From contig NZ_SCRP01000032.1 in NCBI RefSeq assembly GCF_004298475.1, forward strand, positions 62,001 to 126,000: DNA of 64,000 nt, given 5' to 3'. Made by a program: the position numbers and the translations under genes. The notes below the pieces were generated by a model. It was not told the origin of the DNA, did no database searches, and saw only the letters and a program-made list of their open reading frames with translations. This document shows, piece after piece, positions 45,100 to 53,156 of this stretch; position 1 is the stretch's first letter; each line of letters opens with the position of its first letter. This DNA comes from Paraburkholderia sp. (GTDB lineage Bacteria > Pseudomonadota > Gammaproteobacteria > Burkholderiales > Burkholderiaceae).

Positions 45100-45410
45100 C
45101 CTCTGTCCTCGGTACCTGAGAGATTGCGCCGTTCGCTGCGTGTGGCAGCGCTTCGCGGCGCGCGCCCCTTCGGTGGGCAGCCTGAACGCGGCTGAGCCGC
45201 CGTTCTACTGTCGCTCTCCAGAGTGCGGACGTTCACGCGTTTCCATTCGCTGCGCGCGAAAAACGCGCAAGCAGATGGATCAGCGGTCCGGCGCGCACGG
45301 TCCTTTTGCCTGAGAGTTTGTGGGTTGCCCCTTCGGCGGCGCTGGCGGCGCTTGTCTGCTTCGTTTGCTTGCATCTCAAGCGGCTGCCAGCGCGCTCTCC
45401 CGGCGCGCGC
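45095..45410 (-). ncRNA. Tandem glycine riboswitch upstream of gcvT
   Basis: Two successive aptamers are read on the minus strand. Aptamer 1 has GGGAGAG (about 45400), CCGAAGGGGCAACCC (45336-45322) and CTCTCAGG (45316-45309). Aptamer 2 has GGAGAG (45219-45214), CCCACCGAAGGGG (45177-45165) and ATCTCTCAGG (to 45115). These are the conserved core elements of the gcvT motif. The pair senses glycine and switches on its cleavage system through the terminator that follows. Confidence 0.93.
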
Positions 45411-45647
45411 AGCGATTGTGCGCGACGCGCACGGGGCGTGTCAATGCGGAAAATTCCCCGCGCGCAGGGGACGGATGGGCGCGCATGCCTGAACGTGCGT
45501 GTCGCAGGGAAGGTGCGACGAAGGCCTGCAAGCGGCGTTGCGCGGGTGTTGCGCGGGTATTGCACGCGAGGCGGCGCGTCACGCGCCCAGGGCGGAAGCC
45601 GGGGATGCCGGAGACGCTTGAGACGCTTGACATGCGCGTCGAGGAAA

Positions 45648-45998
45648 TTATTCGCCGATCGCGCGCGCGGCCGTGTCGAGTTCCTCGTTGAGCACGTGCT
45701 CTTCGTCGGACGAGAGACCGCCGCCGTGCTGAGCCGCCATGTCACGCGCTTCGCGGCGGATCTCGTCAAGACGGCGATGGACCGCAGCGCCCTGCGGCTG
45801 CGGGTAGTAGCCCTCGTTCACGCGTGTGTCGAGGCGGCGGCCCAGGTTGTCGATACGGCTTTCCACCTGATGCAGCCGGTCGATGGAGAGCGCGTGCGGC
45901 GCCGGACCTGCGGGGCGCTGCTGCGGCCCGGTGATGACGCACGCGGCGAGCGTCGAGACGAGTGCGCTGGCGGCGAGCGCGCGGGCGATGCGGGACAT
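45648..45998 (-). CDS. Small predicted lipoprotein
   Basis: A 116-residue protein with a signal peptide and lipobox LAAC (STLAACVITG), so lipidation near residue 20 is likely. The mature part is hydrophilic and helical (SRIDNLGRRLDTRVNEGYY, then RLDEIRREARDMAAQHGG). I do not recognise a named family; the organisation resembles small Burkholderiales envelope lipoproteins. AAAGGAG lies upstream of the ATG. Confidence 0.75.
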   Translation of the reverse strand: MSRIARALAASALVSTLAACVITGPQQRPAGPAPHALSIDRLHQVESRIDNLGRRLDTRVNEGYYPQPQGAAVHRRLDEIRREARDMAAQHGGGLSSDEEHVLNEELDTAARAIGE

Positions 45999-46154
45999 GC
46001 AAAACTCCTTTCTGGTCGTTGTCGCGCTTGTGGTCTGATCTGAGGCGCGATTTGAAGCGCGATTTGAAGCGTTGTCCCTGAATCCAACGTTTCATGGACG
46101 CCGCGCGATGACCGCGCGCGCACGCGCTGTGCACACTAACCCTCGCGAGGGGAA

Positions 46155-46177
46155 ATTCGGGCGCTTCGCGCCCGAAT
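46155..46177 (-). terminator. Hairpin after the oxidoreductase gene
   Basis: The 10-bp stem ATTCGGGCGC/GCGCCCGAAT with a three-base loop starts about 20 bases after the oxidoreductase stop and is followed on the minus strand by TTTCCCCT. The 12-bp palindrome CCCTCGCGAGGG (46140-46151) adjoins it. Confidence 0.6.
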
Positions 46178-46195
46178 CGTAGGACACGTGCCCAG

Positions 46196-47254
46196 TCAGC
46201 CTGCGCGCACGAACGGGAGCGTGCGGCCCTCGGCGGCGCTTTGCATCGCCAGCTCGATGACCGTCATCACGTCGATGGCGTCCTGCGGGCTCACCGGAAA
46301 CGGCACACCGTCGTGGATCGACGCGGCCAGCGCGCGATAGAGACCCGTGTAGTCGCCGTCGACGGTGGGCAGCGCGCGTTCGCTCTCGCTGCCGCCCGAG
46401 GCGGCATCCAGCAGGACGTGCAGCCGTCCCGCCTCGTTGCCCGCGCCGAACCCCGCCTCGCCCGGGCGCAGGCCCGCCTTCAACTGGTCCTCCTGCGTGT
46501 CGAGGCCGTTCTTCAGATAGCCGCCGCGCGTGCCGTTGATCACGAAGCGCGGCGAGAACGCGGCGAGCGCGCTCGCGTGCAGCACCGCGTCGTGATTCGC
46601 GTAGCCGAGCACGAGATGGACGTAGTCGGGTGCCGTCGCGTCATCGCGGCGCGTGCGCACGAAGGCGGTGACCGATTCGGGCGCGCCGAAGAGCGCGAGC
46701 GCCTGATCGACCAGATGCGGCCCGAGGTCGTAGAGCAGGCCGCCGCCGCGCGCGGCATCCTCGCGCCAGCGCTGGCGCACCTGTGGGCGAAAGCGGTCGA
46801 AATGCGATTCGAAGTGCGTCACGCGGCCCAGTTCGCCGCTTGCCAGGAGCGTGCGCACGGTGAGGAAATCTCCATCCCAGCGGCGGTTGTGAAAGGGTGC
46901 GAACACAAGGCCGCGCGCCGATGCAAGCGCGGCAAGCGTGCGCGCCTCGGCGGCGTTCAGCGTGACCGGCTTGTCCACGAGGACGTGCTTGCCGCGCTCC
47001 AGCGCGCGGCGCGCGAGGTCGAAGTGCGTGTCGTTGGGCGTCGCGATCACGACGCATTCGATGTCGTCGAGTGCGAGCAGCGCGTCGAGATCGGGGACGA
47101 TGGCGGCATCCGGAAAGTCGGCGCGCGCGCGCTCGGGCTGGCCCGTGGCAATTGCAGCGAGTGCCGTGGCTGCGCAGTGTGCGATCACGGGTGCGTGGAA
47201 GGTCTGGCCGGCGAAGCCATAGCCCATCAGGCCGATTTTCAGCGGTGAAGTCAT
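46196..47254 (-). CDS. Gfo/Idh/MocA-family NAD(P)-dependent oxidoreductase
   Basis: A 352-residue dehydrogenase. The Rossmann start is KIGLMGYGFAGQTFHAPVI (GYGFAG), then VIATPNDTHFDLARRAL and the catalytic-lysine motif VDKPVTLNAAEA (EKP-type, here DKP). The C-terminal domain has GGGLLYDLGPHLVDQAL. I chose the start at 47254, which has CAGGAG ahead of it; ten upstream codons are in frame. Substrate is probably a sugar, inositol or similar polyol; no pathway neighbours help. Confidence 0.9.
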   Translation of the reverse strand: MTSPLKIGLMGYGFAGQTFHAPVIAHCAATALAAIATGQPERARADFPDAAIVPDLDALLALDDIECVVIATPNDTHFDLARRALERGKHVLVDKPVTLNAAEARTLAALASARGLVFAPFHNRRWDGDFLTVRTLLASGELGRVTHFESHFDRFRPQVRQRWREDAARGGGLLYDLGPHLVDQALALFGAPESVTAFVRTRRDDATAPDYVHLVLGYANHDAVLHASALAAFSPRFVINGTRGGYLKNGLDTQEDQLKAGLRPGEAGFGAGNEAGRLHVLLDAASGGSESERALPTVDGDYTGLYRALAASIHDGVPFPVSPQDAIDVMTVIELAMQSAAEGRTLPFVRAG

Positions 47255-47526
47255 GGGGCGGCTCCTGCAAGGTGGGCGCGGCATGAGCCGCGGCCGTGGT
47301 GGGCGGGTGGGCGTTATTGTGGCACGCGGCGGGTGGCGGACGGCGGGCCCTCGGTGGCCGATCGGTTCGCCGTGTTAACATCCCACCCGCAATCGCACAC
47401 CGCGCGGGGCGTTGTCCACGCGCCGCGTGCCCGAGCCCGCGCAAGCGGGGCGCTCGCCGCCATCGCGCACGGCAGGTTCGCCGCACGCGCCCCGTCTGAT
47501 CCACCCGTTTTTCCAATCCAGCAACG

Positions 47527-49629
47527 ATGTCCGCAGGCCTGAATCCCGCCCAAAGCGAAGCGGTGCGCTATCTCGACGGTCCCTGTCTCGTGCTCGCCGG
47601 CGCGGGCAGCGGCAAGACGCGCGTGATCACGCAGAAGATCGCGCACCTCATCGAAGTCAAAGGCTTCGAGCCGCGCCATATCGCCGCCGTCACGTTCACC
47701 AACAAGGCCGCCGCCGAAATGCGCGAGCGCGTGGGCAAGCTGCTCGAAGGCAAGACGCTCACGACGCCCGGCAAGGAAGGCCGCAAGGTGCCGGTGAACC
47801 AGCTCACCGTCTGCACGTTCCACTCGCTCGGCGTGCAGATCCTGCGCCAGGAAGCCGGGCATCTGGGCCTCAAGCCCCAGTTTTCTATCATGGATTCGGA
47901 CGACTGCTTCGCCATGATCCAGGAACAGGTCGGCTCGACCGACAAGGGCTTCATCCGCAAGATCCAGTCGATCATCTCGCTCTGGAAAAACGGCCTCGTG
48001 ATGCCCGAAGAAGCGCTCGCCACGGCGTCGAACGAGGACGAGCACCAGGCGGCCATCGTCTACCGCAATTACGTGGCGACGCTGCATGCGTACCAGGCCG
48101 TCGACTTCGACGACCTGATCCGCCTGCCGAGCGAACTCTTCGCGCAGAACGAACCGGTGCGCGAGCGCTGGCAGAACAAGCTGCGCTATCTGCTGATCGA
48201 CGAGTACCAGGACACCAACGCCTGCCAGTACGAACTGCTCAAGCTGCTGGCGGGCCCGCGCGCGGCGTTCACGGCCGTGGGCGACGACGACCAGGCCATC
48301 TACGGCTGGCGCGGCGCGACGCTCGAAAACCTTGCGCAGCTCGGCCGCGACTTCCCGAAGCTGCACGTGGTCAAGCTCGAACAGAACTATCGCTCGACCG
48401 TGCGCATTCTCACGGCGGCGAACAACGTCATCGCGAACAACCCGAAACTGTTCGAGAAGAAGCTCTGGTCCGAGCACGGCATGGGCGACTCGATCACCGT
48501 CACGCCGTGCAACGACGAAGAACACGAAGCCGAATCTGTGGTGTTCAGGCTCTCGGCGCACAAGTTCGAGCGGCGCGCGCAGTTTCGCGATTACGCGATC
48601 CTGTATCGCGGCAACTTCCAGGCGCGCATCTTCGAACAGGTGCTGCGGCGCGAGCGCATTCCGTACGTGCTCTCGGGTGGCCAATCGTTCTTCGACAAAG
48701 CCGAAATCAAGGACCTCTGCGCGTATCTGCGCCTGATCGCGAACCCCGACGACGATCCCGCGTTTATCCGCGCAATCACGACGCCGCGGCGCGGCGTGGG
48801 CAACACGACGCTCGAAGCGCTTGGCTCGTTCGCGGGCCAGGCGAAAGTGTCGCTGTTCGAGGCGGTGTACATGGGCGGGATCGAAGCGCGGCTTTCGGCG
48901 CGCCAGGTCGAGCCGATGCGCGTGTTCTGCGACTTCATGCAGCGTCTTGCCGAGCGCGCGGAGAAGGACCCCGCGACGGTCGTGCTCGACGACCTCATGG
49001 AAGCGATCCACTACGAAGCGTATCTGTACGACACCTTCGACGAACGCCAGGCGCAGTCGAAGTGGCAGAACGTGCTCGAATTCCTCGAATGGCTCAAGCG
49101 CAAAGGGACGAAGCCGGAGCCCGAACTTGGCCCCGATTCTGGCGACGATGCGGAAGCCACGGGCTACGACAATGCCGACGGTCTCGCCGATACCGGCAAG
49201 AACCTGCTGGGCCTGATCCAGACGGTGGCGCTGATGTCGATGCTCGAAGGCAAGGAAGAAGACCCGGATGCGGTGCGGCTTTCGACCGTGCACGCGTCGA
49301 AAGGGCTTGAGTACCCGCACGTGTTTCTGGTCGGCGTGGAAGAGGGGATCATGCCCCATCGCGGCGGCGCCGACGACGAACCGATCGACGACGCGCGCAT
49401 CGAGGAAGAGCGGCGGCTGATGTACGTCGCGATCACGCGCGCGCAGCGCAGCCTGCATCTGAACTGGTGCAAGAAGCGCAAGCGCGCGAGAGAGACGGTG
49501 GTGTGCGAGGCGTCGCGATTCATCCCCGAAATGGGACTGGACGACGCGCCGCCGCCTACGCCGGAAGAAGCGCCGATGTCGCCGAAGGACCGCCTTGCGA
49601 GCTTGAAGGCGCTGCTGCAGAAGGGTTGA
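47527..49629 (+). CDS. rep: ATP-dependent DNA helicase Rep (UvrD/Rep family)
   Basis: A 700-residue superfamily 1A helicase. Motifs in order: LAGAGSGKTRVIT, AVTFTNKAAAEMRERV, LLIDEYQDTNACQYELL, VGDDDQAIYGWRGA, LEQNYRS, STVHASKGLEYPHVFLVGVE and RRLMYVAITRAQ. The opening LNPAQSEAVRYLDGPCLVLAGA and overall length favour Rep, which clears proteins ahead of forks, over UvrD. It is monocistronic, followed by a terminator. Confidence 0.92.
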   Translation: MSAGLNPAQSEAVRYLDGPCLVLAGAGSGKTRVITQKIAHLIEVKGFEPRHIAAVTFTNKAAAEMRERVGKLLEGKTLTTPGKEGRKVPVNQLTVCTFHSLGVQILRQEAGHLGLKPQFSIMDSDDCFAMIQEQVGSTDKGFIRKIQSIISLWKNGLVMPEEALATASNEDEHQAAIVYRNYVATLHAYQAVDFDDLIRLPSELFAQNEPVRERWQNKLRYLLIDEYQDTNACQYELLKLLAGPRAAFTAVGDDDQAIYGWRGATLENLAQLGRDFPKLHVVKLEQNYRSTVRILTAANNVIANNPKLFEKKLWSEHGMGDSITVTPCNDEEHEAESVVFRLSAHKFERRAQFRDYAILYRGNFQARIFEQVLRRERIPYVLSGGQSFFDKAEIKDLCAYLRLIANPDDDPAFIRAITTPRRGVGNTTLEALGSFAGQAKVSLFEAVYMGGIEARLSARQVEPMRVFCDFMQRLAERAEKDPATVVLDDLMEAIHYEAYLYDTFDERQAQSKWQNVLEFLEWLKRKGTKPEPELGPDSGDDAEATGYDNADGLADTGKNLLGLIQTVALMSMLEGKEEDPDAVRLSTVHASKGLEYPHVFLVGVEEGIMPHRGGADDEPIDDARIEEERRLMYVAITRAQRSLHLNWCKKRKRARETVVCEASRFIPEMGLDDAPPPTPEEAPMSPKDRLASLKALLQKG

Positions 49630-49686
49630 CGAATTTGCACGACGGCGCGGCGGCGCGCCACTCTGGATTCGGATCTTTGAACGTGA

Positions 49687-49716
49687 AAAGGGCTGCATCG
49701 CGCGATGCAGCCCTTT
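49687..49716 (+). terminator. Intrinsic terminator after rep
   Basis: A 30-base perfect palindrome (AAAGGGCTGCATCGC and its complement) begins about 55 bases after rep and is followed by TTTGTTCTT. The flanking A-run means it could also act on the minus strand for the cytochrome gene. Confidence 0.85.
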
Positions 49717-49789
49717 GTTCTTGCGGATCCTGATGGATTGTGAGCGTGGGCTTACTTCGCAGCGCTCACCATGTAATCGACGGCGGCCT

Positions 49790-50449
49790 TCACTTTGGCG
49801 TCGGAGGCGCCGGCGCGGCGGGGGCTGAAGCTGAAGCCGTCTGCGCAATGCTGGCGGGCGCGGCCACGGCCGCTGCGGCGCCCGGTGCGCTTGCGGCTGC
49901 CGTCGCTGCGCCTGGTGCTGCTTCTGCCGCGTTGGCGGCATTGGCCTCGGGCTTCGGCGGGTCCGGGAAGTTCGCGCCGCCGTGGTTCGCCATGTAGGCC
50001 ACCGCGAGGCCGATTTCGTAGTCGCTGTAGTCGTCGGGACTGGTGCCGCCGCGCGGCGGCATTGCGCCCTTGCCGGAGAGTGCGGTGTGCCAGAGCGTGT
50101 CATAGCCTTGTGCGATGCGCGGCGCCCAGTCGCCCGGGTTGCCGAACTTCGGCGCGCCCGCTACGCCCGTCGCGTGACATGCCGAACAGACGGCCTGAAA
50201 GACCTGCTCGCCGGTCTTGTAGACATGCGGCGCGTTAGCATCGCGAATGGTGACCTGCGCGATGGGCGCGATGCGCTGGGCGACTGCGTCGGGGGCGAGT
50301 TCATCGGTGCCCGCGCCGGTGCGCGTCGTGTTGTCGACGTAGTAGGCGAGCAGGATGATGATGGTGACAGGAACGGCAAACGCGGCGATGACCGCCGCGA
50401 TCAGCTGGCCGGGTGTTTTGATCGGGGTTCCGTTGGGCGCTTCGCTCAT
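49790..50449 (-). CDS. Membrane-anchored c-type cytochrome, C-terminally truncated by frameshift
   Basis: A 219-residue protein with an N-terminal membrane anchor (QLIAAVIAAFAVPVTIIILL) and one haem site CSACH (Cys88, Cys91, His92). The axial methionine is in KGAMPPRGG. A long Ala/Pro linker follows, as in two-domain cytochrome c5 proteins of Burkholderia. Translation stops in PPTPK. In the next frame the DNA directly continues with SDAKVKAAVDYMVSAAK and a stop at 49752, a typical c-domain end. The second haem domain is therefore missing, with only its last residues left out of frame. Start at 50449 chosen; an in-frame ATG six codons upstream lacks a ribosome-binding site. Confidence 0.8.
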   Translation of the reverse strand: MSEAPNGTPIKTPGQLIAAVIAAFAVPVTIIILLAYYVDNTTRTGAGTDELAPDAVAQRIAPIAQVTIRDANAPHVYKTGEQVFQAVCSACHATGVAGAPKFGNPGDWAPRIAQGYDTLWHTALSGKGAMPPRGGTSPDDYSDYEIGLAVAYMANHGGANFPDPPKPEANAANAAEAAPGAATAAASAPGAAAAVAAPASIAQTASASAPAAPAPPTPK

Positions 50450-50830
50450 GTTTGTCTCGTCTCCCATTGGGATGGTGGTGAGCGTGACAGCAGGACGGCA
50501 ACAGCCTTGCGATGGATCAAACAGGAAAAATTATAGACGCATGGGTCCGCATCAGGTGCATGTGTGCGGCCGCTATGTAGCGGGCGTTTACCCGGAGGTG
50601 TGGTGCGTTTTGTGCGGTTTTGATTTTTTGATTGGACCCTGTGGCGGTGGGGTGGTTTTTCGGGCGTGTTTGCCGGTGATGCGGTCTGCTTCGGCATACC
50701 GCCAACACGGGCGACCGCCTGGCAGCCGCCCACGGTGGACGGTTTCACCGAAACCGGGTATCCTTGCCGTCTCTTCGCAGCGCTGCTATCCCCGTATTCT
50801 TCGGTCTGGTTGCAGCGCTTTTGCATAAAT

Positions 50831-50906
50831 GCGCCCGTAGCTCAATGGATAGAGTACTGCCCTCCGAAGGCAGGGGTTGCTGGTTCGATCCCAGCCGGGC
50901 GCGCCA
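50831..50906 (+). tRNA. tRNA-Arg (anticodon CCG)
   Basis: A 76-base cloverleaf with acceptor GCGCCCG/CGGGCGC, D-arm GTAGCTCAATGGATAGAGTA, and anticodon stem CTGCC/GGCAG around CTCCGAA. The T-arm contains GGTTCGATCC, and the CCA end is encoded. Anticodon CCG (50864-50866) reads CGG. The integrase remnant 170 bases downstream suggests this tRNA served as an attachment site. Confidence 0.97.
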
Positions 50907-50940
50907 TCTGCATTTCCGCAGACATCCCATGAAATCCTGA

Positions 50941-50974
50941 AAAGCCCCGCCGGATAAGGCGTTGCGGGATTTTT
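50941..50974 (+). terminator. Terminator of tRNA-Arg
   Basis: AAAAGCCCCGC and GCGGGATTTTT pair imperfectly around a 12-base loop and end in a T-run, about 35 bases after the tRNA. Confidence 0.65.
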
Positions 50975-51078
50975 GCGTCCGCGGAAAGCCGAGCAGATCC
51001 TGGAAAATCCATCAGTCGCATGTGCTCGGTGATGTACCCCAGAATGTTTTTTCCTCAATTCTGATTTTGGGGTACGGC

Positions 51079-51243
51079 GTGGGACATCTCACCGACTCGC
51101 AGATCAAGAATGTAGAGCCTCGCGAGAAGGAATATTTCCTCGCGGATGGCAGTGAACTGTACGCCCGCCAAAATTCGGACTTCGAAAGCATCTTGCCGTA
51201 TGCCCGGATCACACGAACGGTTTGCGGCGCTTGTATTAGCTAG
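51079..51243 (+). pseudogene. Remnant of a tyrosine integrase (DUF4102 N-terminus)
   Basis: From GTG 51079 the frame reads GHLTDSQIKNVEPREKEYFL and then ADGSELYARQ. This matches the arm-binding N-terminal domain of P4-type integrases, which normally begin LTD..I+.A+P+EK.YKL.DG.GLYL. After about 35 matching residues the similarity ends and a stop follows at 51241, so the catalytic core is gone. Its location just after a tRNA-Arg, in the tRNA orientation, fits a decayed genomic-island integrase. Confidence 0.75.
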
Positions 51244-51327
51244 TTCTTTTCGAGTGGCGCCCGCGAAAACGTGTTCCAACTGGCTGCTACCCACCCCGTA
51301 CACCCCTCGCTGTACCGGATGAGGCAG

Positions 51328-51355
51328 TATAATGGTCCAAATTTTGTACAAAATT
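51328..51355 (+). promoter_or_regulatory. Promoter and TGTACA operator of the YefM-like module
   Basis: TATAAT (51328-51333) is followed by the perfect 16-bp palindrome AATTTTGTACAAAATT (51340-51355), ending 19 bases before the antitoxin start. TGTACA is the core recognised by YefM-family antitoxins, so autorepression is likely. Confidence 0.65.
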
Positions 51356-51374
51356 CGAGCCGCAGGAGTGCACT

Positions 51375-51674
51375 ATGCCGATCTCAGCCAGCGATGTGAT
51401 TTCGCTATCTCAAGCCAGGGCCAATTTGTCCGAGCTGGCCGATCAGGTCAGGGCGGGCGCCGAGAAAATTGTCACGAAAAACGGGGAGAGCTACGTTGCC
51501 ATCATCGATGCGCAGCGGCTGGATTACTACCACCGGTTGGAGCGGGAGCGCATCCACTTGCTGCTGATCGCAGATGCCAGCAAGGGCTTGGCCGACGTGT
51601 CTGCCGGCAAGGTGAAGGATGCCCGTAGCACCCTCGCCACGCTAAAGCGGCGCCGCACCAGAACAGCCGACTAA
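51375..51674 (+). CDS. Phd/YefM-family antitoxin
   Basis: A 99-residue antitoxin. The N-terminal DNA-binding fold is visible in VISLSQARANLSELADQVR, then KIVTKNGESYVAIIDAQRL, both typical of Phd/YefM. The hydrophilic C-terminal tail would neutralise the toxin encoded 16 bases downstream. CAGGAG lies before the ATG. Located inside the remnant of the tRNA-Arg-associated island. Confidence 0.9.
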   Translation: MPISASDVISLSQARANLSELADQVRAGAEKIVTKNGESYVAIIDAQRLDYYHRLERERIHLLLIADASKGLADVSAGKVKDARSTLATLKRRRTRTAD

Positions 51675-51690
51675 TGGGCCAATACTCGCC

Positions 51691-52077
51691 GTGACAGCCC
51701 AGCACTCCGTCAAACTCACAGCTAACTTCGAGCGCAATCTCGATGAAATCGACGCGTTCCTGCAGGAAGTCGAAGCCCCGCAGGCCTTCGATGCGCTACT
51801 GGACGAACTGACGCATACCGTGATCCCCAACCTGGAGCAATTCTCCGGCATAGGTCGATCCTTCATGGATCGCTCCGCTGGCTCCGTTGAAACGAGCAAC
51901 GGCATCACCCGCCTGACCGAACAACTGAACGCCATTGCCGACGGCAGCGAATTGCGGGAATACGTGATGTCGCACTATCTGTTGCTGTATGCCCAGATCA
52001 AAGACACGGCGTATCTACTATCGATTCGCCACTACCGACAGCTTTCGTTCGATCTGGCAAATCACTGGGTAATGTGA
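51691..52077 (+). CDS. RelE/ParE-family toxin
   Basis: A 128-residue toxin starting at GTG. The pattern VKLTANFERNLDEIDAFLQE and the C-terminal DTAYLLSIRHYRQLSFDL (beta strand with IRHYRQ) fit the RelE/ParE superfamily. It follows the antitoxin gene in the standard order. Whether it cleaves mRNA at ribosomes (RelE-like) or poisons gyrase (ParE-like) cannot be told. Confidence 0.82.
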   Translation: MTAQHSVKLTANFERNLDEIDAFLQEVEAPQAFDALLDELTHTVIPNLEQFSGIGRSFMDRSAGSVETSNGITRLTEQLNAIADGSELREYVMSHYLLLYAQIKDTAYLLSIRHYRQLSFDLANHWVM

Positions 52078-52221
52078 ATAAATGATTTATCTGCTGGTGT
52101 TGGCGTAGCGGTGCGCGAATATCCCACCGATTCGCGTCCGTTATCGAGTACTTCGCATTGCCTTCCGTACACCACTCACCAAGGCACGAAGGCCGGGAAA
52201 TGCAGCTTCGCCCGCCTCAGA

Positions 52222-52253
52222 AAAACAAAGCGCCGGACATTGCGTACCGGCGC
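52222..52253 (-). terminator. Orphan terminator-like hairpin, minus strand
   Basis: GCGCCGG/CCGGCGC (52230-52236 with 52247-52253) is followed on the minus strand by TTTGTTTTT. No intact minus-strand gene lies upstream of it, so it may be left over from a deleted gene. Confidence 0.4.
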
Positions 52254-53003
52254 GATTGATTACAACAAGGACACGTCTGTAGACGTATCTACGACTGTTC
52301 AAAAACAGTCTTGGGATGCTCGCTGGCCCTTAACCGAAGCCACGAGCGGCTTGCAGACAGGTTGGTCGGAGTCGGTATTATTCAGCGGCAGCCCTCCAGG
52401 GTTAATTTCAGGCAGACGCGTCTTCCCCGTAGCATCGAAGGCGCACGTGGCGGCTAGTCCAGCTAGCTACTTATTTCCTAACCGCTCAATGACAATTTAA
52501 AGCCTTTTCCCGTGGGCGAAACCGGGCAAGTTGTCGCGCGGTACGTCGTCGTCATGACGAACTTTGCATCTGAATTCGAGTCCTCTCATCGGCACCTAAA
52601 TCTCCCACTCAAAGCTTGTGGCGCTTCTCACACAGAAGCCCCAAGCGTGCCGGACGAATCATCAAATACGCCCGTCCTTACAAGCGTTTTACAGTAGAAA
52701 TTTTTCGCTTACGGCGGTCGATAAAGCAAAGAAGGCAGATGCACGCTGCCGGGTCTGTCCTGTTCTCCGAGGCCTGGCGAATTTCACGGTTACACGCGCA
52801 TACGTATTGCCATTGCTTGCCGTGCGTAAGCACGCTGCCGCAAATGGGCGCCCCCATGGGAAAAGGGCGCACGGCCCATTGGTCACGTCGTGGAGCGCGG
52901 GTGAACGAATTCAGGTTCACGCAAAAAACTCTGGTTGCCGCTGGTGATCAGCCTGACCGCCATGGGCACGTTTCATGTCGGCGCCGTCGTGTAACTGGAT
53001 GCG

Positions 53004-53063
53004 GGAATATGCACCGGCATAAGCACCGGAATAAGCACTGGAATAAGCACTGGAATAAGCACC
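53004..53063. repeat. 12-bp tandem repeat, five copies
   Basis: Five contiguous units of GGAATAAGCACY fill 53004-53063. The first and second are slightly degenerate. It lies about 95 bases upstream of the TPR gene start. Confidence 0.85.
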
Positions 53064-53156
53064 AAAGTCTCTCGCACATTGCGGATTTGAATCGTGCGAC
53101 CAGGGATCATGATGGCGTCGTGCCAATTCCCCAGCCGGACGGCGATTTCGTCCGAA

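Larger units (their letters stand above)
52078..53156. other. About 1.1 kb of non-coding island debris
   Basis: There is no credible gene: frames are short and contradictory, and base composition is lower in GC than the core. It holds an orphan minus-strand terminator-like hairpin near 52222-52253 and a five-copy 12-bp tandem repeat (53004-53063). It separates the toxin-antitoxin pair from the TPR/glycan locus. Confidence 0.55.

Noticed and set aside
52925..52997. Signal-peptide-like stretch KKLWLPLVISLTAMGTFHVG ending in a stop
   Set aside because: No start codon or ribosome-binding site follows the upstream in-frame stop; at best a remnant.
53004..53063. CRISPR-like array
   Set aside because: Units are contiguous 12-mers without spacers and no cas genes are present.
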